From positions 806,001 to 870,000 of the forward strand of contig VJWN01000013.1 of assembly GCA_007644065.1 (NCBI GenBank): a stretch of DNA of 64,000 bases. Reading direction: 5' to 3'. Every line of letters begins with the position of its first letter. Position 1 is the first letter of the stretch. The stretch is from Margaritispora aquatica (taxonomy: Eukaryota; Ascomycota; Leotiomycetes; Helotiales; Discinellaceae). The notes under the pieces were generated by a model that worked only from the letters and a program-made list of their open reading frames with translations, was not told where the DNA came from and searched no databases. The position numbers and the translations under genes were made by a program. This document shows positions 24,301-33,113 of the stretch, piece by piece.

Positions 24301-27185
24301 CGAAGACTGAAGTGTGGAACTTGATTGGCGCCATCTACAAGCTTCTTCTCATCAGCTAGACGCTTAGTATTGATATACAGACGAGCAACATCGTCGGCTG
24401 CTTTGTCATCTTTGCTGCTTGTACCTTTAAGATATGCTTTAATCACGCCCAAAAGATCAAGCAAGTTCCTGTCAGGACTTTCAACATAAATTTCGGTAAA
24501 TCGAGAGCGTAGGCCAATTGGAAGATCTCTCTTGCCTACATCAGTAGCTGGGTTCATGGCACCGAATATCCTGAAATCGGGATGAGCTTTCACTCTCTCG
24601 ATTTCACCTGTTTCCGACAGCAGGATCGATGGGACACCACCAGAGCCACTATACAGAAGATCGGCTATACTCTCCAATGTATCAGGGGAGGCGAGGTTGA
24701 TTTCGTCCAAGAGTACCCAATCGCCATTTCGCGCTGCCTTGACAATATTGCCTTCAATAAATGTGAATGCGAAGCCCTTTGAGCCGCCAGATAATTGTAT
24801 GTCAAACTGGCCAAGATTATGGGAGAATTGTTCCCATCGTGGCTTCAGATTCAAAAGTGACTGCAATCTTGACTCGGTTTTTCGGCGCTTAATTGGTTGC
24901 TCGTCAGCTGAACGATCAATAGCATCTTTCTTCATGAGTTGTGAAATTATTTGATCAAACATTTTTGGAGCCTCTCGCCAAAGTTTGGACGCTCTCTTCC
25001 AGTCTCCCTTAGCCACACTCTTGCCAAGCTGGTCGACATATTTCTGATTCTTGCTTACAGAAATTCCGGTGGAAGCAAATAGGTCGTCAAACTCTTCCTT
25101 CAAAGGTATGGCTAGTGATCGTACATTGACGGGCTTAAATCCACCGAGCAAATCACCAACTTCGCTTTGTTGTGACAGATTGACTGCCGTTAGTTTATAG
25201 CCAAGGGTATCTGCCAACTGTTGAACGACAGTCGTTTTTCCAATTCCTGTTTCGCCCACTAGGAGGACTGGTTCGGCCATCTTAACAGCGACACCAACCT
25301 GCTCAAGAAGTCTTTTAGCATGAGTAGTATTGGCAAATGGTCTCGACCTCTTCTGAGATTTTGCCACCCGTCCAGCAAATCGACGGGCCAAGCGAACTCG
25401 CCCAACAGTCAAGTGAGCATCACTCTCTTCGTATTTGGGAATATGGGCATCAATGAAGTGCCGCACACGTTGCGGGTCGATGTGCATTTCCTCGGCAATT
25501 GCCGAGATAATAGAGAACCGTGATTCCTCAGTTTGCAGACTGCCTGCAAAACAGTCCGTGGCTTCAAGAAACATTGCATATCTCGTAGCATCAGTAATTG
25601 GTTCAGTGCCTAGTTTTGAACCAGCAGCAGAAAGGACTGCATCTAGTCTTCGACACCACTTCAAAAGATCACGAGGGCTGATTGGACGACCAAGCGAAGT
25701 TCGACTTCGCGAAGCGAATGATGGTCTTTGAGAGACAGAGTAGAGACGATCATACACAGCAATAATTTCTGGTAGAAATTGATGAAGAATGGGATACGTT
25801 CCATTAATGATCTCCCGGAACTCGTCCTGGCTGGGCATCTGAACAGGCACACGCTGCCACAGACGAGCCCCAAGCATGTGTAATGGAGGTGGATTCTCGT
25901 TTCCAGTAACACTGAGTGATGTCCGTATAGTAGCTAAAAGCTTGAATCCAGGGCCTGCTTTGATGTCTTCTCCGCGGCTAGGGATTGTTAATTGTCCTCG
26001 TTCAATCAGAGGCAGAATCACACTAATAACGTCGTTTGGAGCGCGATCAAGATCCTCAATGAAAACCCATCTGCCCTCCCTCACAGCTGTTGTGAGGACT
26101 CCAGGGCGCCATTTAAATGACCCCGGTGTCGATCCAGTCGCATACATCCCAATCAACATTTTCGCATCAGTCTGCTCGTTCAAGTGAAGGGTGACCATAT
26201 CCTGATCAACCCCGAGCTCTCTCGCAAAGTCATTGACTAAAGATGTCTTCCCAGATCCAGCGAGACCATGAAGAAGTACTGGAGATGCCGATAGGAGAGC
26301 TTTCGCGAATAATTCCTTATTCGCAGAAGTAGTTACTGTGTTAATCATGCTAGAAGGTCGCGCTGGAGAACCCCTCGGTCTTGGCAGTATAATTTCGTTC
26401 TGTTTGGATACAAGATCAGAGAGTCGGCTGAGGTTCAGGCTTTTCGATCCAACTTGCAAAGTCCTCTGATCCAGCAAGATTTGCGCATCCCCCAATCTCT
26501 TTTCCTCCAAAAGAGACAGGAATCCAAAGTCTATCGTCTTTCCATCAAGATCCCCCCGCACTGCCTCGGTCTTTCCTACATACTGATCAAGCATAGTTTC
26601 CAACACTAGATCAGCAGCATAGATCATGCGACAATATATGCGAACTGCAATATATCTGATCACTCTTTCATGATGTTTAAAATATTGCTGAACCCTTGCA
26701 CCACATATAGTCCTGGAGTAGGTATTTCGATTAAAATTAATCAGTCGAAGAGTCGCAAGCAGTATCCGTTGCAAGGATAGAACATCCTGCTCATCCTCAA
26801 TATCCGCATCGATCCCCCATAAATTCACAATTTGTCCTCCCCCGTCTCCCGAACTCGAAGATGTCTGGCGCAAGTATTTATCAAGAAAGGTGGAGAGATG
26901 CGGCGCAAGTGGAAGAATTCTTGCAAAAGCCTCCACAACTGCATTTTCCTGCGCGCCAGAGTTTTCGATCCATTTGGCACAAGTATCTGCGAATACAGAT
27001 TCGTAAATCGTAAACAATTGTATGGTCAAATGCGGTTTCAGTGCTGCAGTTGCGAGCGCATCGAGGAATTGCGGTGATGTTTGAAGCGACATAATTTCGA
27101 GTATTTCTTGGGGCAATTCTCCCAAGCTACTCGGGGCTTGGGATGAAGCATGGTGCCCATTTGTAAATTCGTTTCGTTGATCCAT
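12333..27185 (-). CDS. MDN1: Midasin, dynein-related AAA+ ATPase of 60S ribosome assembly
   Basis: One uninterrupted frame encodes 4950 residues, close to yeast Rea1/Mdn1 (4910). Six AAA+ P-loops can be read in order: HGLAGSGKTS (about residue 305), VGETGIGKTT (640), QGPTSSGKTS (1085), VGETGCGKTT (1378), EGSPGVGKTT (1758) and VGSSGSGKTT (2070), most followed by Walker B sequences such as WVLLDEMNLA. A long helical linker follows, then an Asp/Glu-rich region (about 4100-4640). The C-terminal MIDAS domain has the DxSxS metal site LLAVDDSKSM near residue 4737. Midasin uses ATP to pull assembly factors Ytm1 and Rsa4 off pre-60S particles in the nucleolus and nucleoplasm. I chose Met at 27185 (MDQRNEFTNG); an upstream in-frame ATG at 27278 would add 31 residues that overlap the short promoter shared with the L7/L12 gene. 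Confidence 0.97.
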   Translation of the reverse strand: MDQRNEFTNGHHASSQAPSSLGELPQEILEIMSLQTSPQFLDALATAALKPHLTIQLFTIYESVFADTCAKWIENSGAQENAVVEAFARILPLAPHLSTFLDKYLRQTSSSSGDGGGQIVNLWGIDADIEDEQDVLSLQRILLATLRLINFNRNTYSRTICGARVQQYFKHHERVIRYIAVRIYCRMIYAADLVLETMLDQYVGKTEAVRGDLDGKTIDFGFLSLLEEKRLGDAQILLDQRTLQVGSKSLNLSRLSDLVSKQNEIILPRPRGSPARPSSMINTVTTSANKELFAKALLSASPVLLHGLAGSGKTSLVNDFARELGVDQDMVTLHLNEQTDAKMLIGMYATGSTPGSFKWRPGVLTTAVREGRWVFIEDLDRAPNDVISVILPLIERGQLTIPSRGEDIKAGPGFKLLATIRTSLSVTGNENPPPLHMLGARLWQRVPVQMPSQDEFREIINGTYPILHQFLPEIIAVYDRLYSVSQRPSFASRSRTSLGRPISPRDLLKWCRRLDAVLSAAGSKLGTEPITDATRYAMFLEATDCFAGSLQTEESRFSIISAIAEEMHIDPQRVRHFIDAHIPKYEESDAHLTVGRVRLARRFAGRVAKSQKRSRPFANTTHAKRLLEQVGVAVKMAEPVLLVGETGIGKTTVVQQLADTLGYKLTAVNLSQQSEVGDLLGGFKPVNVRSLAIPLKEEFDDLFASTGISVSKNQKYVDQLGKSVAKGDWKRASKLWREAPKMFDQIISQLMKKDAIDRSADEQPIKRRKTESRLQSLLNLKPRWEQFSHNLGQFDIQLSGGSKGFAFTFIEGNIVKAARNGDWVLLDEINLASPDTLESIADLLYSGSGGVPSILLSETGEIERVKAHPDFRIFGAMNPATDVGKRDLPIGLRSRFTEIYVESPDRNLLDLLGVIKAYLKGTSSKDDKAADDVARLYINTKRLADEKKLVDGANQVPHFSLRTLTRVLSYVLEIEPLYGLRRALYEGFAMGFLTLLNRESEQMLMPLIDHHLLEGHGNARSMLSQTPKHPDDGKQYARFVSKAKDRQYWLLQGMEQSQVQAHYIRTPSVERNMLNLVRATSTRRFPVLVQGPTSSGKTSMIEYLAKFSGNKFVRINNHEHTDLQEYLGSYVSGSDGQLRFQEGLLVQALRQGHWIVLDELNLAPTDVLEALNRLLDDNRELLIPETQEIVRPHENFMLFATQNPPGLYGGRKTLSRAFRNRFLELHFDDIPQDELQQILEYRSQKVAPSDCKRIVDVYKELSNLRQSNRLFEQKDSFATLRDLFRWALRDAENREQLAANGYMLLGERVRNPQERLAVKNVIEKVMKVKIDTSVLYDAHLSTEIVAYNATPNLQGVVWTGAMRRLYVLVAHALRNNEPVLLVGETGCGKTTVCQMLAEAFGKELHMVNAHQNTETGDLIGAQRPVRNRAALLDQLKNDIVQVMGALDTIVSNDDDVEVLTNVYNNLPSASKIQIPDELQRRIEDGQRKAKALFEWSDGSLVQALKEGQFFLLDEISLADDSVLERLNSVLETQRTILLAEKGTTDSFVVAADGFQFFATMNPGGDYGKRELSPALRNRFTEIWVPSLSEHEDVFQIVESKLDVRFKTYSTAMVHFAEWFGQTYRSSSSTSISVRDVLAWVKFINDCASPDPYFAILHGAAMVYIDTLGANPAALLAIRPESIQEERKKCLEHLGTLLKHNVQGIYSNPIVLTKDDCSLTVGGFSISIVGEANSEPSFAFQAPTTKSNAMRVIRALQVQKPILIEGSPGVGKTTLISALAKICNKPLTRINLSEQTDLMDLFGSDIPVEGADAGHFAWRDAPFLQAMQRGDWVLLDEMNLASQSVLEGLNACLDHRGEVYISELDQTFKRHPNFSVFAAQNPHHQGGGRKGLPASFVNRFTVVYADVFRTDDLHLICKHNFPAIPAELITNVINFVSQLETEIVHRRRFGMHGGPWEFNLRDILRWLQLLASSAPFLSGAKPTDFLNLIFRQRFRTSTDRIELDKVFLQVFGAEVPFRHFFHNMSSSAYQVGLAYMLRDSLTQELSFPRHESINRLPEIESVMTCIQQNIPCILVGSSGSGKTTILEHIAAASGKTLKIFALNADIDTMDLVGGFEQVDPQRAASAFLQDVHSFMSNKMLASLPSELPGEALSILQILQDRVLAPQETFSSLAAHFLALYEKTSLSDFEKLATTCQKFAQSPMVLENARFEWVDGILVEALEQGKWLVLDNANLCSASVLDRLNSLLEPNGFLSINEHCDADGQAKIVKPHPEFRIFLTMDARFGELSRAMRNRAIEIFLEPIPTEIVSKKPSLALRPEASMQRFQRLFRDLDETSVLNDGLIPIALDNLTWSDMGLLSRFRDFARQIFPSHDVSTEWRFDALKDIYQSLATQQWRTEIGNILGSMSRNSLVQADFRDAQVSERAVHPIDIPVLIASKIIHPLQNSPLVPLLVKNQGSQNVYWLASIFELLTDITIASNSQEVQVREAGTLKPNHMNRLQRSSAKGRLLAATKDSTSNVASFLKTLLELLAAHLQTHTSVKLNWKLQKRAFSSLLRYWWDTYKLVTSKQFEEATFQAHLAIGFDMIPHLISEESEQHNKVIQLFSQSLRQDFRAGFKLTTGLSMEIMWKNLRPQLTANRLVLERLVQMEQLSLRFDALKWKLSISVAELSTIRTSLVKAYTLMLTGIDSADLIQTITIEIKNLESRIGRDEDTITPFLAKQFEALRQYQALAILKSNPNTEVAVDITVLADHPTNSEMRLVSSSDTSRPQQAIDSLWGSSGAFKPITGTLMSEILQKMTNTADVDLKALKLLEAELPIIGERLAKLSTTLCRDQVRDLNTVLLDMLYEVLGMHGSGSQVAAPEWSRSLQLLLPPQDSFSISSLPESGWIQENMFSLNTPQHLRDISAESFDRCLVAVSSSKVYKGQELQLSSLAWIHFAIGCLRLYVPDRAFDPDKRQRLELQRHHTAKLGMEQKLDALKQFELQFSGQTFNLRCQLLEEEISELGDAPQVLQEIYRPEKSEMDQLQGEFGNLLKTIVLSNIPSIATEYFQTGEDNYLQQIRLTQNNVTQIIRRLSERFVAYRDLTMPVVNMLRCLQIGLSIATITSSKASSKGDAALALSRMIPFLGGEPLILSQEMDSHQPMDDLSLMATTVAMEKLSSFSPDSRGALLKAFHSCYDQWAERLESDRIEAESKTGLYRFRGSAEDEDEDDQAQFNDLFPAYDNAEDSPETPAKTPVSTIVRDTSVQITKLHAKIFLGDDNPSESLISLIRSMARRIGTLHDNEAAPNQQSATPALLPGALLLLDDQIDSLSPSAITPASYNFYTDANLPEVRKLVSLVHRIQSRFRELQAVDEIGHMQPLEDVLVSCRELIQLCHTEPLAKIITKVERVHNFLHEWQFGGWASRANSALPQYDDLTATIVNWRRLELTTWSKLFEMETKQCDDDARSWFFIAYKVVIAAPLHMSESPADLQDYAQKLLKDLEVYFSSSIVGQFLQRLQLLKQLLKHLEIICLDLPALTMIHGALSNFVDLYSRYETPVLENLKRGRATLEKSMKDVILLASWKDTNIVALRDSAKRSHHKLFKIVRKFRSLLGQPMEIVLKQGLPDEPSVDAQPTAYDAPPPFPSVDLSALALCASSVPNWPQKSKRFVNVSKTVSMMVDAGAIPESAVDSASYLDSFLGNIITSTAELQKATPSVMTNDNKDTVKHLKSRKRKLFADTLKELRQMGVKFNLGANALAKQDSLSVVLASVGVVSKDTVDGLEYYFHKSIDLAPRVREAVRQHSEDLSSAEVARSTGFLEGLLQAVTTQRTSLSSVESNAKQLKTLLCMTQGLWAPSKYEIKTGVLSSNHEKVIRWMPNILSAALELVKVHSKLGKLESKNIQENLLSWRDIFADFNRRCDKLTSLPSGIVSTENLTLLADIESNAQQLSCDVSQMSESRPDLSFILNQILPWLKLSSSPKTIVSKKSTITFLDQKLSNVCDSILFAIEKHKKAISELTTSTEEPSWLVKNETCLLESINALHCRDVSRQIEEAFELLRTLDLGNESVAKTASALFAVALPIFQQYSNILHEAMTRYGQLHRATCKMSYILSKTFIQIATQGFCTPSEKSSAQDGQTDKLEGGTGLGDGEGAEDISKDIQEDEDLDELAQEPNKEKGDIEDEKDAVDMADGEMEGEMGDAEEKDDDQGSGDESGDENEMDEEAGDVDDLDPTAVDEKMWDGDEEKAEKEQEGDDSKGKQNKDEQIAAQENDKEAPEGEDGDDGEEEEMAGAEQGEEVKQDEVEKHDPHAQDGDALDLPEDMELDGEEEEGSEAGTEDGMNDLSDAEEETKEGEEVANDGKEEQDAENMDTQDDDDVVSEMDVVDLDREEEGDGDKTEDAGEKVDEESEEQEPENEEGLLQDRNDEANTDADNAVPSDVQGAGEDQDENSTDDKNESASKAQRDDGGQGGDSSEKKEAAAEDGEKGRQANGDAPQDSQDETQDSADAQPFKKLGDALEKWHRQQTKIQEAADPKEQGQDQNMDLNAESSEFQHLQDEDAEADTQALGTATEEQAHALDESMAVDSESKDMPDQFQPDEVEDNEATNDDVMDFEDEAPKDPETSDAYEGRAGAMIKQSNPDMDLDPNETHAHAQDLEDDDVEEVDIQLSSTHIDGSSSDQISLAEARMQWEQLSSLTRPLSLSLTEQLRLILSPTLATKMRGDFRTGKRLNIKRIIPYIASSYKRDKIWMRRSVPSKRSYQILLAVDDSKSMAESGSGALAVETLVMVSKSLSMLEVGEICVVGFGEDVRVAHDFSTPFSEDAGPALLQNFTFAQNTTNITTLIQQSISLLRDARQRASSSPADLWQLQLIISDGVTPASSHGDIRRLLREAMEERIMMVFILVDDVSKKHAGESVMDLRQVQFVEGKVKIERYLDTFPFQYYVVVGDVKELPGVLATLLRQWFAEVVDSSS

Positions 27186-27434
27186 ATTGGGGTTCAGAGA
27201 AATAAATCGTAGACTACAACATGTATTTTGGTATGGAAGATTTTCCGAGGCAGCTCGAACTTTTTTTTGGACCAGCATCTGCAGCTAGAGGATTTAGCGC
27301 GCTTTGATTGGCTGTAGCCCTATGCTCGGTGGCTCATTTATCCGTACCGATGCACCATTTTCCAAAATCATCAAACCTCAGCACGTTGGCAACAATATCT
27401 CCCTCTCCGTGTATTCACTCTCACTCCATCAATC
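27186..27434. promoter_or_regulatory. Compact divergent promoter between MDN1 and the mitochondrial L7/L12 gene
   Basis: Only about 250 bp separate the two start codons, which point away from each other, so both genes must be driven from this stretch. I see no clear TATA box. The upstream midasin ATG at 27278 falls in the middle, another reason to prefer the downstream one. Confidence 0.55.
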
Positions 27435-28032
27435 ATGTCATTATCCTGTCAATCTGCAGCACGAAGCTGCGTCAGATCTTTGCGATCATCTACCACTGTT
27501 CGAGCGTCGACAGCGTGTCTGGCACAGCGAAGGAATCAGCAACCCGCAAGACGATGGGCTTCAACAGAAGCTATAAACCCAAAGGTGGCTGGCATCGTGG
27601 ATCAGATCAGTCAATTGACACTGCTGGAGACTGCAGACTTGGTATCAAGCTTGAAGGTATACATTTGAATACACCACACGAACAAGGAGTACTGCTAAGT
27701 CACAATAGGCACGACTTAACATTCCCGACATGCCAATGGGAGGATTTTCTGCAGGGCCAGCTGCACCGGCTGCTGCACCTGTTGAGGAGGAGGAAGCCGC
27801 CCCTGTTCAGCAAGAGAAGACATTGTTCAATCTGAAGCTTATGTCATTTGAGGCAGGCGCGAAGCCAAAGATTATCAAGGAGATCAAGAGCATGCTGGGC
27901 CTGAGTTTGGTGGATAGCAAGAAGTTTGTCGAGAGTGCACCAAAAATGATGAAGGAGGGTGTGCCAAAGGAGGAGGCTGAGAAGATTATTGAACTTCTGA
28001 AGGGACTTGGTGGTGTTGTTACCATGGAATAA
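27435..28032 (+). CDS. MNP1: Mitochondrial large-subunit ribosomal protein bL12m (L7/L12)
   Basis: Exons 27435-27656 and 27709-28032 give 181 residues. The first 40 or so are basic and Ser/Ala/Arg-rich without acidic residues (MSLSCQSAARSCVRSLRSS...RRWAS), a mitochondrial presequence. Next come the N-terminal dimerisation helices (VDQISQLTLLETADLVSSLK), an Ala/Pro/Glu hinge (FSAGPAAPAAAPVEEEEAAP), and the C-terminal factor-binding domain with KIIKEIKSMLGLSLVDSKKF, KEEAEKIIELLKGLGG and a short VVTME tail. All parts of the bacterial L7/L12 layout are present. It forms the stalk that recruits translation factors to the mitoribosome. The 52-bp intron sits between the N-terminal domain and the hinge. 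Confidence 0.95.
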
Positions 28033-29660
28033 GGAGCGACACATGTACGATGGATGATTGGGATACCAGGAGAAGTGTATAGATATGAAGGGAGTGTACA
28101 AAATATACGGCTCGCCCATCTGCAGGAACTCGTTAGACTTGGTGGTTTCTAGGGCAGTGAGAAATGCTAAGGGCGATCACAAAGCTCGTGTTGAACTCTA
28201 TCGCACAGAATATATTCGTTGTGAGATAGAAAATGGGCTTTTGCAAGCGCAGATACAGCTTTTATCATCATGTCATTGGTGTTTGAAATCTGAAGATCGG
28301 ACTTCTGTTCACGAAGATAGAAAAGCAAATTCCCAGAGTCAGGACTGTTGCGTTTGAAGCATATTTCCCCCAAAGATCATTTCTATCCCATATCATATCA
28401 GTATAATTCATCCGCTAATGTTGCTTAGCACCAACCTCACTGCAAATGTGATCGCATCATACTACTACGATAATTCAAACCACGAATCAGCCTTCAGGCT
28501 CGTCACAATCAATGTGCACGTCAAAATATAGGTTGGGATTAGATGAAGACTATCACTCAGCCATCTTCGGACTATAAAGCTACGCCAAACGACCGATCAT
28601 ACCTACTCATTATCACCAGCATCCCTCCAATCGGAAAGGCTTGATCCTATACCATTCTATACAACATCACGGCGTGCAGCCTACATGATCGCAAGGCGGC
28701 ATGGTTCCCTTGTGACCAATTCATACAGACCTCTCCAACCGGTATATGCATCTATATCACAATCTCGCCCGCTCTCCCTCGATTTAAGAGGTTATGTTGA
28801 GTATGTCATCAGGTGTGTTGAGGTATTCTTGACTAATAAAGCTGAAGGGAGTGTGTCATTTAGTACATGTAGCCGAAAATGGCAGTGAAGCGTTTGGTGG
28901 ACATCCAGCATTGCTCCCTCTGTACAATTTCAGGGCAGCGCTGGCCTCGGTGCTATCTTATATATAAGTAATATGACTTGGTACATAGTCTAAATATGAG
29001 TTTCTTTCCTATGCAATAGTATATCCTTTCCTTGTCATGATATATTGATCGAATGAGGCCTGATGACAAGACAACACTCTTCAAATATTCAGCTAAATTA
29101 TCGTTCCGAACGACACCAAATAGCCTTAGATACAACGGCAAGGCTTTCTTCTGCTTCCTATCGTCTGTAAATTTCCTCCGTATAAGTGTTGAATCATGAT
29201 ACAGTTCCAGGTTCACATGTTGCTCATCTATTAAAATTAGAGCATTTGACATAGAACTGGAGGGCCAGTGAGATTTTGCTTGGGAAACTGCAACTCATCC
29301 AACGAGGAAATAGTGCCTGGTATTATAAGAAGCTCCAAAGCTCCTGCTCTTATATTGTTACTGGTGTAGGTTTTCGTCCGTTCTTGATCTCGACTGTCAA
29401 GAGAACGTAAACTACCTTATGTCTAAACAAACACAACACCATATCGGTCCCAGATTCATCACCGCCATATCCCATTCACCTACCAACTTGGTTATATTCT
29501 CTCCTCTGCCGTGAGTTCGGCAAAAGTGTGTTTGTCAAAATATCTCCTGAGATTATTAAGATACACGAACATCTCGAATCGTGAGGCTCGACAGCGCCAT
29601 CAGTCGACCATTCTACCGAGGAATATCCGGCGCCTTGCCGTTTTTGGATCGGGCTCTCAA
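28033..29660. other. Intergenic region, possible small transcript near 28.7 kb
   Basis: An ATG at 28685 opens a frame whose first residues look like a mitochondrial presequence (MIARRHGSLVTNSYRPLQP). It is followed by potential GTATGT donors, but no convincing spliced product emerges. No other gene or RNA is recognised. Confidence 0.35.
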
Positions 29661-29872
29661 AATGTCACAACCACCACCATGGTGGGACGACTCCAGGCAT
29701 GGAGAAGGTCAAGGTGAGTTACCAAAATATCCCTTTGATATTGAACATAAGACCCCACGAATTTTATTCTGCACCTACTAACAATGAGACAGCATAAGCA
29801 CACTTAAGGCGTCTTCCGACATTATATTAACGGGCTATAGTCAGAGCTCCCATATCTGCCTTCGTACCAGCC

Positions 29873-30739
29873 ATGATGGATCCATTCGAGGTTCGAGTCC
29901 GATTTACAAGTCTGCTTGCCAACTTGAATGCCAGTGTTACAAGTGCTACAAAGACGGCGCAATATGCGATCAAATATCGGGATATGGACGAGGATCTACA
30001 CAGTTGCATCATTGAACAGCTGGAGAAGGTAAGTCGAAATGCGCAAGAACGGAATCAGTGCTAATTTATGAAGTCCCACAACTCAATGAACAATCGTGCT
30101 AATATCATGTACTTCCTTGAACATCTTTGCGAAATGGCTGCCCGAGAGAATCATATCGATTACATCCGTATGATGCAACGCGACATTCTGCGCATCGTTG
30201 ACGCAGTTGCGCCAGAAGACGGGTCGGGTGCTGCAAATGTGAAGGTGGTCAGAAAGGTCCTTCAAGCGCTTCAATTAAAGACCTTTCTTCTCGAACAAAC
30301 CGTCTTAGAGATCGAGGAATTGCTTAAGGAGAGAGACACTGGCGACGCACACATTGAATCATCCCCACCCGCTGATGAAACAGCCTCAACATCTTTCTCT
30401 ACCAAATCAAACAAGATATCATCTTTACCACAACGTTTAGACAAGAAGCAGATTGAGCAGCGCATTGAGGAGGATCGCGAGCGCCACAAGCGTCAACGAG
30501 AGAACGCTTGGGCGACTCCAAAGGCGGCACCACAATCTGGAAAGGTCGGACCCACAACTGCCGAAGCACTGCAAGCTGCGAGTGATGCTGAATTCAACAA
30601 GTTGTGGGAGGAGACGAGCGAACTTGGTGAAGACGATTGGGATTTGTACAACGAGGAAGCAGAGGAGAGAGAGACTTGTGCAAAGGACTGGAAGGAGGAG
30701 TACTACAAAAAGCACTCTGGTTCTGATATTGTGTCTTGA
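29873..30739 (+). CDS. CTK3: CTD kinase I gamma subunit, CID-domain protein
   Basis: Exons 29873-30028 and 30074-30739 (45-bp intron with TGCTAAT branch site) give 273 residues. The N-terminal half is a CTD-interacting-type helical domain typical of Ctk3: MDPFEVRVRFTSLLANL, YAIKYRDMDEDLHSCI, MNNRANIMYFLEHLCEMA and YIRMMQRDILRIVDAVAP. The C-terminal part has the charged helix KKQIEQRIEEDRERHKRQRE and ends in an acidic segment. Ctk3 partners the kinase Ctk1 and cyclin Ctk2 to phosphorylate Ser2 of the RNA polymerase II tail. An ATG at 29661 could supply an extra 5' exon (29661-29716) spliced to 29842 in frame, adding about 24 residues before MMDPFEV. I prefer the shorter form because family members begin near MDPFEV. 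Confidence 0.9.
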
Positions 30740-31410
30740 GCATCTTTTGGAGTTTCAATATCTTCAGGTTTCACAAATGTATACTACTCGGAGGACCTGG
30801 CGTTCCGGACTGGATGGAAAAGGTATTCTATGCATTGGTCGGCGTCACTTAGATGGATTTGGCACATTACTAGGCAACTTTTAAAGGTTGGGAAGCCATC
30901 ATATATTGGCTTAGGAACTCGGCGTACGCAGGCTCATTATCCTGCTCAAATATGAGTTTCGAATCATCAAGCCTATATGTTATTGTTTCGTTTCGCGGTT
31001 GTTGGTGTCTGTTGTGGTATTCAGATCGCTCGATTCCATTAATGCCGACCTCTGATTACAAATTTATTCGTCATGTTGGATGCTTTCCATACTTATATTT
31101 TCTTGGTTGTGGTCCTTGCATCAGCAAGACAGCTCTTTCGTGGAAATTCAAGGAGTCTTAAGAGGGGCTCTTATACCTCGCTTGAAAAGGGTTAAAGTGA
31201 ATGCGCACATTGCGATATGCACCCCGCACCAGCTGACACTACCATTTCGAGTCGTCTTTCAATTTTCGTTCCCTAGATTTAGGCAAATACCCCCTTCGTC
31301 GTTTCTTTTCTCCCAAAGCAGCTGGCTTGAGTGACATCTCTGATATCCAAGTTTTCAACGTCAAGTACTATTCCAGATTCAACCAATCCGAGCTCTTCGT
31401 ATCAGTGCTC
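30740..31410. other. Intergenic region between CTK3 and the xylanase promoter
   Basis: No recognisable gene. Short open frames are present without coding character. Confidence 0.4.
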
Positions 31411-31683
31411 GGCTAAATGCATAAATACCCCTGACTTCTCATTACCGGCCTCAATTAGAGTGCCGGACCAGGGGCCCAAGGTTGTTGGATGAGGCTAAAG
31501 TTTCTTGTCCTCGCTGGGATCGTTTATCTGTTTAACCTTAAGTATCTTCTTTTAGGATGCGGGGCCGTGGTGGACCGATCAGATCAGATGAGGTTCTTCC
31601 ATCGTGTCGTTGAGTCTGTGGTTCCGTTCCTTGCAGCCGGTTCGGTGGGGACTTGATCAAGTGAGGCAGATGGGAAGTATAAA
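31411..31683 (+). promoter_or_regulatory. Upstream control region of the xylanase gene (XlnR/Xyr1-like and CreA-like sites, TATA)
   Basis: GGCTAAA occurs at 31411-31417 and again at 31493-31499, matching the XlnR/Xyr1 activator core GGCTAA(A). GCGGGG at 31559-31564 and GTGGGG near 31645 fit the CreA repressor consensus SYGGRG, though such short motifs arise often by chance. TATAAA at 31678-31683 lies 87 bp before the start codon. The arrangement suggests xylan induction and glucose repression, as known for fungal GH11 genes. Confidence 0.55.
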
Positions 31684-31769
31684 GCTGGGTTTCCCTTCCC
31701 GGTCTTGGTTTGGGACTACACCAATTTGTTCGTTTGTTTGTTTATTTAATAAAGAAAACACAAGGCAAA

Positions 31770-32620
<851 letters not shown>

Positions 32621-33113
32621 AAGACAGGTGGATGAGACGTCAAGTTGGTGGTGGATAGAGGTAGTATGAGGGGTGCGTGAAGGGGTTATCAGTATTGTTC
32701 TTCGTTGTATATGGCTTTCAGACCGAGTTGTACATAAAGAATCTTGAAAATGCAGTGTCGCTCATCAAGATATAGCCTAACTGCTTAACTGCTTAACCTC
32801 CAACTTGAACCTGCAAACTTGACAGTCATGGCTGCTGATAGGATGTTAGCCGAGCGAATAGGAGAGTCATCATCTCTAAGCCACATCGTCCTGTTGTGAT
32901 CCAGCTCACTTCGAGCCTCAACGTTTCCTCGACTCTCGATTCCAAATCGCATATCTATACGCGATTCACCGTACAGCAAGCTGTCCTGAGATAGCAGTTG
33001 TTTGCTCTACCAGTCGATCACAAAAGCCAGATATCGAGTCTTAAACGCATCTGGCATTATCAGGCTATCAATCACGGCTCTCACACCAACATCTTCGCTT
33101 CTCTCTTTCTAGG
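32621..33113. other. Intergenic region between the xylanase and the HET pseudogene
   Basis: Holds the xylanase 3' flank and the presumed HET promoter. Nothing else is recognised. Confidence 0.4.

Noticed and set aside
29886..29900. GGTTCGAGTCC, resembling a tRNA B box
   Set aside because: It lies in the CTK3 coding sequence and no A box, anticodon arm or acceptor stem fits around it.
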